A stretch of DNA of 64,000 nucleotides from Nocardioides bizhenqiangii (GTDB lineage: Bacteria; Actinomycetota; Actinomycetes; Propionibacteriales; Nocardioidaceae): assembly GCF_034661235.1 (NCBI RefSeq), contig NZ_CP141059.1, positions 2,789,501 to 2,853,500 of the forward strand, written 5' to 3'. Positions 45,080 through 54,442 of the stretch are shown in pieces. The first letter of the stretch is position 1. Each line of letters begins with the position of its first letter. The position numbers were made by a program, and so were the translations under genes. The notes below the pieces were generated by a model. It did no database searches. It was not told the DNA's origin and saw only the letters and a program-made list of their open reading frames with translations.

Positions 45080-45085
45080 AGTGTA
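45080..45085 (-). promoter_or_regulatory. Putative -10 box of metF (leaderless)
   Basis: TACACT, 7 nt (CCCGCAC), then ATG 45072, in a 76-bp divergent gap to the prenyltransferase gene, which has the mirror arrangement. Confidence 0.55.
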
Positions 45086-45135
45086 GGTGGCGCCGCTCGG
45101 TCGAGCCCGATCGCGGCCACTCCGTGGCCGCTCTC

Positions 45136-45141
45136 TAGAGT
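45136..45141 (+). promoter_or_regulatory. Putative -10 box of the prenyltransferase gene (leaderless)
   Basis: TAGAGT, 7 nt (CGGGCCC), then GTG 45149. It faces the metF -10 box, so two leaderless promoters would diverge from one 76-bp gap. Confidence 0.55.
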
Positions 45142-45148
45142 CGGGCCC

Positions 45149-46240
45149 GTGACCGGGCAGGCGTGGGACCAGGGCGACCAGCAGCAGTTCCGCACCGACC
45201 TCCAGGCTGCGATCGACGGCTTCCTCGACGAGCAGGCCGCCCGCCTCGCACCGCTCGGCGACGACGCCGCGCGGCTGGTCGCGGAGGGGCGGGCGGTGGT
45301 CAGCGGCGGCAAGCGGTTCCGTGCCGCGTTCTGCTACTGGGGTTTCCGCGCCGCCGCGCGGGAGCAGTACGACGAGCGCACGATCCTGCGCGCTGCCGCG
45401 TCCCTCGAGCTCCTCCACGCCAGCGCGCTCGTCCACGACGACCTGATGGACGCGTCCGACACCCGTCGCGGCCGGCCGGCGACCCATCGCGGCTTCGCAG
45501 AGCTCCACCGCGACCAGACGTGGCCCGGCGACCCGCAGCAGTACGGCGCCGCCGCGGCGATCCTGCTCGGCGACCTGCTGCTCTCCTGGTCCGACGAGCT
45601 GCTCCGCCGGTGCGGCATGCCCTTCGACCGGGTCGGACCGGCCCTCGACGTGCTCGACACCTGCCGGTCGGAGGTCATCGCCGGCCAGTTCCTCGACGTG
45701 TCCGTGCAGGCGCGTGGTCGGGCGACGGTCGAGGACGCGATGACGGTGCTGCGCTACAAGTCGGCGAAGTACTCCATCGAACGGCCCCTGCACGTCGGCG
45801 CCGCCCTCGCCGGCGCCTCGCCGGACGCCCTGGCTGCGCTCACCGGCTTCGGCCTCCCGCTGGGAGAGGCGTTCCAGCTGCGGGACGACCTACTGGGAGT
45901 CTTCGGCGACCCGGCCACCACGGGGAAGCCGGCGGGCGACGACCTGGTCGAGGGCAAGCGGACAGTGCTGGTCGCCCTCGCGCTCGAAGCCGCTCCGGCA
46001 GCCGACGCCGCACGTCTCGACGCCGCGCTCGGCACGACGCTGGGTGAGGAGGAGGTCGCCGAGCTGCGCGGCATCATCGACCGCTCGGGCGCCCACGCCC
46101 AGGTCGAGGAGAAGATCGACGACCTGGCGCAGCGCGCGGTCACGGCGCTCGCCGAGGCCCGGTCCGCCGTCGGTCTCGACGAACACGCGTGCGCCGTGCT
46201 GGAGGGGCTGGCGTCGTCCGCCACCCGCCGCGCGCTCTGA
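45149..46240 (+). CDS. Polyprenyl (trans-isoprenyl) diphosphate synthase
   Basis: 363 aa from GTG 45149. VVSGGKRFRAAF is the first conserved region, LVHDDLMDASDTRRGRP the first Asp-rich motif (DDLMD) and LRDDLLGVFGDPATTGKPAGDD the second (DDLLGVFGD). It condenses IPP with allylic diphosphates. The residues before the DDxxD (ASALVHDD) do not let me fix chain length; geranylgeranyl or longer (menaquinone side chain) are both possible. Ends convergent with barstar. Confidence 0.95.
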   Translation: MTGQAWDQGDQQQFRTDLQAAIDGFLDEQAARLAPLGDDAARLVAEGRAVVSGGKRFRAAFCYWGFRAAAREQYDERTILRAAASLELLHASALVHDDLMDASDTRRGRPATHRGFAELHRDQTWPGDPQQYGAAAAILLGDLLLSWSDELLRRCGMPFDRVGPALDVLDTCRSEVIAGQFLDVSVQARGRATVEDAMTVLRYKSAKYSIERPLHVGAALAGASPDALAALTGFGLPLGEAFQLRDDLLGVFGDPATTGKPAGDDLVEGKRTVLVALALEAAPAADAARLDAALGTTLGEEEVAELRGIIDRSGAHAQVEEKIDDLAQRAVTALAEARSAVGLDEHACAVLEGLASSATRRAL

Positions 46241-46249
46241 CCGGCTGCG

Positions 46250-46666
46250 TCAGTCCAACGACGTGATCCCGGTGTCCTCCGGTCCGGGGCCGCGCAGCAG
46301 CACCTCGAGGGACGGGTCGCCGTTGCTGCGCGTCCCGAGCACGCGACAGACCTTCTCGAACGCGGTCGGCTCGGCCCGGGCCAGGCTCCCCCAGCCGTCC
46401 CAGAGCAGCACGGTCTTCGCGCCGAGGTCGTCGAGGCGCTCCTTCAGCGCGTCGACGTCGCCGTCATGTCCCTCCGGGAGCGACAGCGCGGCGCCGATCG
46501 CGCCGAGGATCTCCTGTTCGCTCTCCAACGCGACACCGTCCACATAGCCGAACGTCCAGCCTGCGTGTTCGACCGCGTGCTGGACGTCCGGGACGTGGAG
46601 GGCGTTGTGCCACCGGTGGACACCGGCGTCGTGCCGCCCCGCGAGAACTGCTGCGAGGCCGCTCAT
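46250..46666 (-). CDS. Barstar-family protein
   Basis: 138 aa. The C-terminal 100 residues follow the barstar fold: GWTFGYVDGVALESEQEIL, AIGAALSLPEGHDGDVDALKERL and LWDGWGSLARAEP, the region that plugs the barnase active site in the founder. Barstar itself inhibits a secreted ribonuclease. No barnase-like gene is within the window, so it is an orphan inhibitor or has another partner. It is 106 nt downstream of the Rv2175c homologue, same strand. Confidence 0.85.
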   Translation of the reverse strand: MSGLAAVLAGRHDAGVHRWHNALHVPDVQHAVEHAGWTFGYVDGVALESEQEILGAIGAALSLPEGHDGDVDALKERLDDLGAKTVLLWDGWGSLARAEPTAFEKVCRVLGTRSNGDPSLEVLLRGPGPEDTGITSLD

Positions 46667-46772
46667 GACGGCCTTCTTGGTGCTTCGGTCATCTCCAGAT
46701 CACCTCGAACGATTCGTCGGTCCTGTGTCACCATCGGTCATAGTCGCCCGCGAGCGGGGAAGCAACCCCTTG

Positions 46773-47153
46773 CTACAAAGCCAGGGCCTGGGCCCGGCGC
46801 TTGACCTCGGTGCCGCGGTTCTCGCGCAACGCGTCGATCGGCCGGCCGGGCAGGTCCGCGTCGAGGAAGATCCAGGCGATGCACTCGCGGTCGTCGAACC
46901 CGGAGTCGTGCATGAGGGTCAGCAGACCGGGCAGGCCCTTCACCGGCAGCCCTTCGTCGTCGATGAACAGCGCGGGGACCATGGGCGGTCGGCCGGGACC
47001 GGGTACGGCGGCCGCCAGCTGGTGGTCGCGCACCATGGTGCGGACCTTCGCCGGCGTCACCCCGAGGAGCTCGCCGGCAGCGTCCCAGTCGAGCCACTCG
47101 TCGACGAGCGCCGCCAGGTCGTGGTCGGCCAGGCGCGGTGCAGGTTCGCTCAT
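46773..47153 (-). CDS. Rv2175c-family winged-helix DNA-binding protein
   Basis: 126 aa. An N-terminal helix-turn-helix (LVDEWLDWDAAGELLGVTPAK, RTMVRDHQLA) is followed by RPPMVPALFIDDEG and the C-terminal domain LLTLMHDSGFDDRECIAWIF. In Mycobacterium tuberculosis the homologue Rv2175c lies next to pknL and is phosphorylated by it; the same divergent pairing is present here (148-nt gap), which supports the assignment. Target DNA is unknown. Confidence 0.93.
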   Translation of the reverse strand: MSEPAPRLADHDLAALVDEWLDWDAAGELLGVTPAKVRTMVRDHQLAAAVPGPGRPPMVPALFIDDEGLPVKGLPGLLTLMHDSGFDDRECIAWIFLDADLPGRPIDALRENRGTEVKRRAQALAL

Positions 47154-47240
47154 GGACCCATCATTCCAGCCCCGTTTCCGCCCTCCCTGAGTCGGCCCCG
47201 GCCAACGGCGTGGTGGCGGGGGCCGTCAACCGCACCCGCG

Positions 47241-47276
47241 TATCCTGTGGGCTCCGGATCTTCCCCTCCGGAGCCC
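47241..47276 (+). promoter_or_regulatory. pknL -10 box with a 10-bp perfect palindrome
   Basis: TATCCT (47241-47246) is followed at once by the inverted repeat GGGCTCCGGA-N8-TCCGGAGCCC (47249-47276, loop TCTTCCCC). The repeat covers the expected transcription start and ends 25 nt before the pknL GTG. It can act as an operator or as a hairpin in the 5' leader. No firm -35. Confidence 0.65.
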
Positions 47277-47301
47277 GACACACCTGCACAGGAGGGTCGC
47301 T

Positions 47302-49365
47302 GTGCACGAGGACACGCATGACCGCGGCGGCAGCCCGCGCGGCGTCGCGTCCCCGGACGACCCCCACGTCGGTCGGCTGCTCGACGGCCGCTACCGCATC
47401 GGCCCGCGCATCGCCCGCGGCGGGATGGCCTCGGTCTACGAGGCCCACGACACCCGGCTCGACCGCGCCGTCGCGATCAAGATCATGCATGCCGGGCTCG
47501 GCGACGCGACGACGGGTGACGAGCAGTTCGCGGCCCGGTTCGTGCGCGAGGCACGGGCAGCAGCGCGGCTGTCGCACCCCAACGTGGTCGCCGTCTACGA
47601 CCAGGGCGAGGACCGGGGCACGATCTTCCTCGCGATGGAGCTGGTGCCGGGCCACACGCTGCGCGACACCATCGCCAAGGAGGCGCCGATGTCGCCCGAG
47701 CGGGCGCTGTCGATCCTCGACCCGGTGCTCTCCGCCCTCGCGTCGGCCCACCGCAGCGGGCTCATCCACCGCGACGTGAAGCCCGAGAACGTGCTGATCG
47801 CCGACGACGGCCGGATCAAGGTGGCCGACTTCGGCCTCGCCCGCGCGGTCAGCGCCGAGACCCAGCACACCGCCACCGGCGGCGTGCTCATCGGCACGGT
47901 CTCCTACCTCGCCCCCGAGCTGGTCGTCGACGGCAAGGCCGACGCCCGGGCCGATGTCTACGCCGCCGGCGTCGTCCTCTACGAGCTGCTCACCGGTCAC
48001 AAGCCGCACCAGGGTGAGTCGCCGATCGCCGTCGCCTACAAGCACGTCCACGAGGACGTGCCGGCACCGTCGGCGGAGGTGCCCGGGCTTCCGGCGTACG
48101 TCGACGCGCTGGTCGCGCGGGCGACGACCCGCGACCGGTCGCTGCGCCCGGCCGACGCCGGCGTGCTGCTCCACCACGTGCACCGCGTGACCCATGCGCT
48201 GCACCACGGCGTCCGTGACGACGACGACCTGGTCGCCGACCTGTTGCCGACGCCGGCCCGCGCCGAGAGCACGGACACGATGCCGGAGCCGATCCGTGAC
48301 CTGTGGGACGACGCCCAGGTCGCTCCGCCGGTGAGGATCCTCGAGCCCGTGACGCGGGAGGGCACGACCCAGCTCGAGACCGTCCTTCCGCCACCCCCGC
48401 CCCGGCGCACTCCTCCTTCCCCGCCGCGCCCGGCGACCGGTTCCGAGCGGCCGGCGCGGCCGCGACGGCGTCGCCGCGGCGTGGTGCTCCTCGTCCTCGC
48501 CGCGGTCGTGGCGGCCGCCGTCGGCGGCGGCGCTTACTGGTTCGGCTGGGCCCGCTACACGAACACGCCGAGCGTGGTCGGCCTGTCCCAGGCCGGCGCG
48601 GAGCAGAAGATCGAGGACGCCGGGCTCGAGGTCGAGTACGCCGACGCGGTCTACTCCACCAGCGTCGCCGAGGGCGACGTCGTCGCCAGCGATCCCGGCC
48701 CAGGTGAGCGGATCCTGCCGGGCGACGCGGTCACCGTCACCCTCTCCCTCGGCGAGGAGATGCACGACCTGCCCAAGCTGCGCGGGCTCACCCTCGAGCA
48801 GGCCACCGACAAGCTCGACGACGTGAAGCTGGTGGTCGGCAAGGTCGAGGAGGACTACTCCGAGGTCGTGCCGAAGGGCAAGGTCATCAGCAGCAACCCG
48901 GACCACGGGACGAAGAAGGCCGAGGACCTGCCGGTCAACGCCGTGGTCGACCTGGTCGTGAGCCTGGGACGCGAACCGCTGAAGGTCGGCGACTGGGTCG
49001 GCAAGAGCTTCGAGCAGGCCGAGACCGAGCTCGAGGCCCGCGGCCTGGTGGTCAACGTGGTCGGCCGCGAGCACAGCGACACCGTCGCCGAGGGCGACGT
49101 GATCAGCCACGAGCCCAGCGGGGGCACGCTGTTCAAGGGCGACAAGGTGGACTTCGTCGTCTCGGACGGCCCGGAGCTGGTCGAGGTCCCCAGCGTGTTC
49201 TACGAGCCGACGGACCAAGCCGTCGAGACGCTCGAAGGTCTCGGGTTCGAGGTCACGGTCGAGCACGCGCCGGTCTACTTCACCGGCGAGACCGCCTACT
49301 CGACCGACCCGCCGTCGGGTTCCATGGCCGAGATGGGCAGCGAAATCATCCTCTACGTGGTCTGA
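47302..49365 (+). CDS. pknL: PASTA-domain Ser/Thr protein kinase (PknL-like)
   Basis: 687 aa, GTG start with AGGAGGG 5 nt upstream. Hanks-type kinase domain about 30-290: RIARGGMASVYEAHD, VAIKIM (ATP lysine), LIHRDVKPENVLI and VADFGLARA. Juxtamembrane Pro/Arg linker, one span at about 393-416, then four external PASTA repeats of about 67 residues (NTPSVVGLSQAGAEQKIEDA begins the first). PASTA domains sense peptidoglycan fragments or lipid II. The Rv2175c neighbour identifies PknL rather than PknB. Confidence 0.96.
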   Translation: MHEDTHDRGGSPRGVASPDDPHVGRLLDGRYRIGPRIARGGMASVYEAHDTRLDRAVAIKIMHAGLGDATTGDEQFAARFVREARAAARLSHPNVVAVYDQGEDRGTIFLAMELVPGHTLRDTIAKEAPMSPERALSILDPVLSALASAHRSGLIHRDVKPENVLIADDGRIKVADFGLARAVSAETQHTATGGVLIGTVSYLAPELVVDGKADARADVYAAGVVLYELLTGHKPHQGESPIAVAYKHVHEDVPAPSAEVPGLPAYVDALVARATTRDRSLRPADAGVLLHHVHRVTHALHHGVRDDDDLVADLLPTPARAESTDTMPEPIRDLWDDAQVAPPVRILEPVTREGTTQLETVLPPPPPRRTPPSPPRPATGSERPARPRRRRRGVVLLVLAAVVAAAVGGGAYWFGWARYTNTPSVVGLSQAGAEQKIEDAGLEVEYADAVYSTSVAEGDVVASDPGPGERILPGDAVTVTLSLGEEMHDLPKLRGLTLEQATDKLDDVKLVVGKVEEDYSEVVPKGKVISSNPDHGTKKAEDLPVNAVVDLVVSLGREPLKVGDWVGKSFEQAETELEARGLVVNVVGREHSDTVAEGDVISHEPSGGTLFKGDKVDFVVSDGPELVEVPSVFYEPTDQAVETLEGLGFEVTVEHAPVYFTGETAYSTDPPSGSMAEMGSEIILYVV

Positions 49366-49433
49366 CCCCGCTCCGAAGCGCTGGCATCAGGTCCGGATCG
49401 TGAATTGGGAAGCGACGGCTGGGACCGCCCACC

Positions 49434-49439
49434 TACCCT
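49434..49439 (+). promoter_or_regulatory. Putative -10 box of the class I DAHP synthase gene
   Basis: TACCCT, 7 nt, then ATG 49447. GGAG also lies in the spacer but only 2 nt from the ATG, too close for a good ribosome-binding site. Confidence 0.4.
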
Positions 49440-49446
49440 CGGAGAC

Positions 49447-50502
49447 ATGGTCGTGGTCATGGCGCCGGACGCAACGCCGGAAGACGTTGCGCACGTCGTC
49501 GAGAAGGTCGAGGCGGTCGGTGGCACTGCCTTCGTCTCCCAGGGTGTGGACCGCACGATCATCGGTCTGGTCGGTGACATCGACAGCTTCCACGGCCTGA
49601 ACCTGCGCACCCTGCGGGGCGTCGCGGCGGTGCACCGGATCTCCGACCCGTACAAGCTGGTCAGTCGCCAGCACCACCCCGACCGGTCGACGGTGTGGGT
49701 GGGCAAGCCCGGCGCCCAGGTGCCGTTCGGACCGTCGACGTTCACGTTCATCGCCGGGCCGTGCGCCGTCGAGACGCCCGAACAGACCCTCGAGGCGGCC
49801 ACGATGGCGAAGGCCGCGGGTGCGTCGATGTTGCGCGGTGGCGCCTACAAGCCGCGGACGTCGCCGTACGCCTTCCAGGGCCTCGGCAGGCGCGGCCTCG
49901 ACATCCTCGCCGCCGTCGGCAAGGCGACCGGACTGCCGATCGTCACCGAGGTCATCGACGCCCGGGACGTCGCCGAGGTGGCCGAGCAGGCGGACATGCT
50001 GCAGATCGGCACCCGCAACATGGCCAACTTCGGCCTGCTGCAAGCCGCGGGAGAGTCGGGCAAGCCGGTGCTCCTCAAGCGCGGGATGACCGCGACGGTC
50101 GAGGAGTGGCTGATGGCGGCGGAGTACGTCGCCCAGCGCGGCAACCTCGACATCGTGCTGTGCGAGCGCGGCATCCGGACCTTCGAGCCGGCCACCCGCA
50201 ACACGCTCGACATCTCGGCCATCCCGATCGTCCAGGCGGCGAGCCACCTGCCGATCATCGTCGACCCGTCACACGCCTCCGGACGCAAGGAGCTGGTCGT
50301 CCCCCTGTGCCGGGCGGCGATCGGGGTCGGCGCCGACGGCATCATGGTCGACGTCCATCCCGATCCCGAGGTCGCACTCTGCGACGGCCCGCAGGCACTG
50401 CACGGGCCGGACCTCCGGGCGCTGGCGCAGGCGGTGCGGCAGATCCCGCCACTGGTCGGCCGCAGGCCTGCCGAAGCGGCGACCGCGAACCCTCCGGGTT
50501 AG
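49447..50502 (+). CDS. aroF: DAHP synthase, class I (AroF type with ferredoxin-like domain)
   Basis: 351 aa from ATG 49447. It condenses PEP and erythrose-4-phosphate, the first shikimate step. The N-terminal ferredoxin-like regulatory domain (DATPEDVAHVVEKVEAVGGT, about 1-75) marks the class I beta type. The barrel has FIAGPCAVET, SMLRGGAYKPRTSPYAFQGLG, LQIGTRNMANF, LLKRGM, CERGIRTFE and IVDPSHASGRKELV, which carry the metal and PEP ligands. A class II enzyme is 5 kb away. Followed 27 nt later by the zinc-ribbon gene. Confidence 0.96.
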   Translation: MVVVMAPDATPEDVAHVVEKVEAVGGTAFVSQGVDRTIIGLVGDIDSFHGLNLRTLRGVAAVHRISDPYKLVSRQHHPDRSTVWVGKPGAQVPFGPSTFTFIAGPCAVETPEQTLEAATMAKAAGASMLRGGAYKPRTSPYAFQGLGRRGLDILAAVGKATGLPIVTEVIDARDVAEVAEQADMLQIGTRNMANFGLLQAAGESGKPVLLKRGMTATVEEWLMAAEYVAQRGNLDIVLCERGIRTFEPATRNTLDISAIPIVQAASHLPIIVDPSHASGRKELVVPLCRAAIGVGADGIMVDVHPDPEVALCDGPQALHGPDLRALAQAVRQIPPLVGRRPAEAATANPPG

Positions 50503-50529
50503 TGTCCTCCTCGAAATGGAGGGGGGTCG

Positions 50530-51402
50530 TTGGACCAGGCCACGAGGTTCTGCACGAACTGCGGTCACCAGCTCGTCGTGGGCAGGTACTGCACGAATTG
50601 CGGTACCCGCGTGTCGGTCACAGCCGGTGACGCCCCCGCACAGCCGCTGCCCGGACCGGCCCCGGCGCCCGCGCGTTACCCGCTCTTCGCCGACACGGTG
50701 CAGGCACCCCCGTCACCGGTCCCGCCGCCGGTTCCCCCCGTCACGACGTCGGACGCCGCCGCACCGACCTCCCGCCGGCCGGTCCCGCTGTGGCTGCTCG
50801 CCGTGGTCGCGCTCGTGGTCGTTGCGCTCGTCGGTGTCGGCCTGACGCTGCTGCTCGCGCCGTCCGGCGACGACGACGCGGACGACCGTGAACACTACGG
50901 CCGGGACGGCAAGGGGAACCGAGGCGCGTCGATCGGGCCGGCGCTGACCCCGACCGACGTCGCGGTGCCGGGCTCCGCCCCGGCCAGCGTCGACGGTGAC
51001 GGCGACCCGGTGACCTTCGAGGCCGACAACATGCTCGACGCCGACCCGCGCACGAGCTGGCGGATGCCGGGCGACGGCAGCGGATCGGTCATCACCTTCA
51101 CCTTCGGCGAAGCCGTCACCGTCGCCGAGGTCGGCCTGATCAACGGCTACGCCAAGACCGACCCGCCGCACGACTGGTACGCCGGCAATCGCCGGATCGA
51201 GGCCGTCACCTGGGTCTTCGACGACGGCACCGAGGTGACGCAGGAGCTCCGCGAGCGCCCGGACCTGCAGACGATCGGTGTCGACGCCGTCGAGACGGCG
51301 ACGATCGAGCTGCGGATCCTCGAGGTCACCGGGCCAGGCGATGGTCCGGACGGCCGGGACTTCACCGCGATCAGCGACGTGAAGATCTTCGGCTCCGAGT
51401 GA
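50530..51402 (+). CDS. Zinc-ribbon membrane protein with discoidin-like (NADase-type glycan-binding) domain
   Basis: 290 aa from a TTG with GGAGG 7 nt upstream. A double zinc ribbon opens the protein (FCTNCGHQL and YCTNCGTRV), then a Pro-rich linker, one membrane span at about 82-105, an Asp/Gly linker, and a C-terminal beta domain: DNMLDADPRTSWRMPG, ITFTFGEAVTVAEVGLINGY and TIELRILEVT, the pattern of discoidin/NADase-type glycan-binding domains. The ribbons should be cytoplasmic and the beta domain outside. Function unknown; surface glycan binding is inferred. Confidence 0.82.
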   Translation: MDQATRFCTNCGHQLVVGRYCTNCGTRVSVTAGDAPAQPLPGPAPAPARYPLFADTVQAPPSPVPPPVPPVTTSDAAAPTSRRPVPLWLLAVVALVVVALVGVGLTLLLAPSGDDDADDREHYGRDGKGNRGASIGPALTPTDVAVPGSAPASVDGDGDPVTFEADNMLDADPRTSWRMPGDGSGSVITFTFGEAVTVAEVGLINGYAKTDPPHDWYAGNRRIEAVTWVFDDGTEVTQELRERPDLQTIGVDAVETATIELRILEVTGPGDGPDGRDFTAISDVKIFGSE

Positions 51403-51467
51403 GCGCGTGACCGGACCTCAGCGGCACGCGGCATTTAGGGCGGAACGGCGCCAGGGCAATCGAAGAA

Positions 51468-51520
51468 GCGTGGTGCCACGCCGCGGTGGTTGCGGTGCGG
51501 TTCCCCGGGCCCTGCCCGGG
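51468..51520. terminator. Possible terminator hairpins between convergent genes
   Basis: Two inverted repeats lie in the 271-nt gap between the zinc-ribbon gene and the convergent HNH gene: GCGTGG-TG-CCACGC (51468-51481) and CCCGGGC-CCT-GCCCGGG (51504-51520). Neither has a T run. Nothing else is seen in this gap; the short open frames across it look like random high-GC frames. Confidence 0.4.
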
Positions 51521-51673
51521 CGCGGGGAGGTCTGGGGTGCTCGTTGTGGTTGCGGCCGCAAAGGGGAGACGGGTGGTGGCGGCAGGTGCGCGGCTTGCGG
51601 CTTCAGGACCGGCTTCCGGACCGCCGTGGGCATGCCGTTGGCCCCGCCGGTGGCGGGGTGCGGGGCGGGGTAG

Positions 51674-53026
51674 CTAGTCCTCGGGCGGCGGTGTGGCGGT
51701 GAGTTGGTGGGTGCCGGTGGGGTCGACCAGGTAGGTGCCGGTGGGGAGGGTCCAGTGGTAGGTGCCGGGGGTGAGCATCCGGTAGTTGGCTCGGCCCGAG
51801 GTTTTGTACCGGTGGTGGCCGCGGCAGGCCGGGGAGAGGTTGCAGGCGCAGGTCGGCCCACCGCCGGCGTGGGGGGTGATGTGGTCGAGGTCGCAGGTTT
51901 CGGCGGGTTGGGTGCAGTAGGGGAAGCCGCAGTGGTGGTCGCGTCCGGTGACCTGGCGGCGGATCCGGTCGGGGATCTCATAGGAGTCGACCGGTTGGTG
52001 GCCGGCGAGGTCGACCACCGGCCGCACGATCACGCTGGTGTGGGGGGTGGTGAGCCATTCCTTGACCTGCTCCACGCTGATCGGGGTGCGGGTGTTGCCG
52101 AACCGGCCCACGGTCTGGTCGGTGGCGGAGAGGTGGAGGGTGAGCTCGGTCTTCCGGCCGGGGACGACCCGGGTGATCTCCCCGGTGTCGGGGTCGGCGA
52201 CCTCGAGGTCGAGGACCAGGTCCTCCCGGGCGATCTCACCGAGCGCCTTGGCCCGACGGACGTCCAACGAGTCCTCATCACCGAGCTGGCCGGCGAGCTT
52301 GGCGCGGCGGGCAATCGCTTGTTCGAGGTCGAGGGCATCGGCGGCGTCCAGGGTGGCGTCGACCTGCGCGGTGCCGTTGTAGCCGACCCGGTCCAGGCCG
52401 GTGTGGACGTGTCGGTGGTCCCGGGACTCCCGCCGGCGGTCCTCCGCCGCGGCGGGGTCGTAGCGGACCAGGGCTTCCTCGACCAGCCGGTCGACCTGCG
52501 CCCAGGTCACCCCGTGCGCGAACGGAGCCAGGTGATTGTCGACAAACGAAGCGGCGTCCTGCGGTAGGAGGCGGGTGGCGTCGGCGACCCGGAGTGCTTT
52601 CCACACCGGGACCTGGCCGTCGAGGAGGCGGGTCCAGGTCTTGGGGAGGCGGTGGGCGAGCTCGAGGACCTGGCCGACGTAGTTGCGACCCGAGTCCAGC
52701 GACCGACCCAACAACGCGGAGAGCTCCATCACCGCGAAGTCGGAGATCAACGGCGCGCCGGGTCCGGCGAGCGGGAGCCCGGTGTCCAGACCCCGCTCGG
52801 TCAACGTCGCCACATCACCGGCGTCCTCATCAACGACATGCTCGCCGGCCCATTCGGCGACCGCCCGCAGGGTGGCGATCTCGCGTTCGGCGACCACCCT
52901 GCGGTGGTCGCGGATCTCGGCCAGCAGCTCCTGGGACCGGGTGCGGACCGCGGGCTCAACGACCTGGTCCGCCGCGGGGGCGGTGAGGTCGAAGAGGGGT
53001 GCGGTCCCGAGATCCATGAGGCCCAT
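51674..53026 (-). CDS. DUF222/HNH endonuclease-domain protein
   Basis: 450 aa. A helical DUF222 region (about 25-300) is followed by a C-terminal HNH zinc-finger nuclease: HHCGFPYCTQPAETCDLDHI, TPHAGGG, CNLSPACRGHHRYK, with the DxDH...N...H pattern. This is the 13E12-repeat type that occurs in many copies in Nocardioides and mycobacteria and may be a remnant or cargo of mobile DNA. The start may be ATG 53026 or 53017. It is flanked by a degenerate repeat region. Confidence 0.9.
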   Translation of the reverse strand: MGLMDLGTAPLFDLTAPAADQVVEPAVRTRSQELLAEIRDHRRVVAEREIATLRAVAEWAGEHVVDEDAGDVATLTERGLDTGLPLAGPGAPLISDFAVMELSALLGRSLDSGRNYVGQVLELAHRLPKTWTRLLDGQVPVWKALRVADATRLLPQDAASFVDNHLAPFAHGVTWAQVDRLVEEALVRYDPAAAEDRRRESRDHRHVHTGLDRVGYNGTAQVDATLDAADALDLEQAIARRAKLAGQLGDEDSLDVRRAKALGEIAREDLVLDLEVADPDTGEITRVVPGRKTELTLHLSATDQTVGRFGNTRTPISVEQVKEWLTTPHTSVIVRPVVDLAGHQPVDSYEIPDRIRRQVTGRDHHCGFPYCTQPAETCDLDHITPHAGGGPTCACNLSPACRGHHRYKTSGRANYRMLTPGTYHWTLPTGTYLVDPTGTHQLTATPPPED

Positions 53027-53128
53027 TCAACCCCGACCCTCCGACACAACGAAACGCTCAGAACCCCCCTGTGGACAGGCGATCCGCCGTTCGGCGCCTG
53101 TGGACGGAAGGTGGTCCGGGCGCCTTGG

Positions 53129-53430
53129 TTTCGAGGCTCGGCGCTAGCGCTCGTCGCACCTCAACCAGCGGCGTTGGCGCACCACGGTGAGCCGGCCGCG
53201 GCGAGGAACCGACAGCCCTCCGCTCCCCGTCCCAAGCCCTGTCGGTCGCAACCCCCTGCCGACCGCAGCCAGCACACATAGGCCCGGGTCTCGAGACGGT
53301 CACAGCGCGACCTCCTCGACCACCGACCGAGGCTCCGCCATGAGCCGGACGCGGCGCGCAACGAGCAGCCCCCGCTCCCGTCCAAAGCCTGTCGATCGCA
53401 CCCACCCACAACCTGCAACCCGCGGCCATG
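53129..53430. repeat. Two degenerate tandem copies of a ~155-bp unit with palindromic heads
   Basis: The 423-nt gap between the HNH gene and ltaE has no credible gene. It holds two diverged copies of one unit. Copy 1 begins GGTTTCGAGGCTCGGCGC (53129) and copy 2 GGTCTCGAGACGGTCACAG (53287). Each head runs to CCTCAACCA or CCTCGACCACC, an imperfect palindrome. The bodies align from GAGCCGGCCGCGGCG (53189) and GAGCCGGACGCGGCG (53342), offset 153 nt, and both go on to a CCTGTCG(G/A)TCGCA segment. It resembles dispersed REP-like elements of Nocardioides. Confidence 0.65.
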
Positions 53431-53449
53431 GGCGGTGATCTCGTGACGG

Positions 53450-54438
<989 letters not shown>

Positions 54439-54442
<4 letters not shown>

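Noticed and set aside
51407..51673. 88-codon plus-strand open frame in the gap before the HNH gene
   Set aside because: Gly/Arg/Cys-rich low-complexity product, no ribosome-binding site, overlaps hairpins.
51674..53026. Homing endonuclease or complete mobile element
   Set aside because: No intron, intein, transposase or target-site duplication was found around the HNH gene.
53058..53429. 123-codon minus-strand open frame in the repeat region
   Set aside because: Its two similar halves simply follow the two tandem repeat copies; composition is Arg/Gly/Ala-rich and there is no ribosome-binding site.
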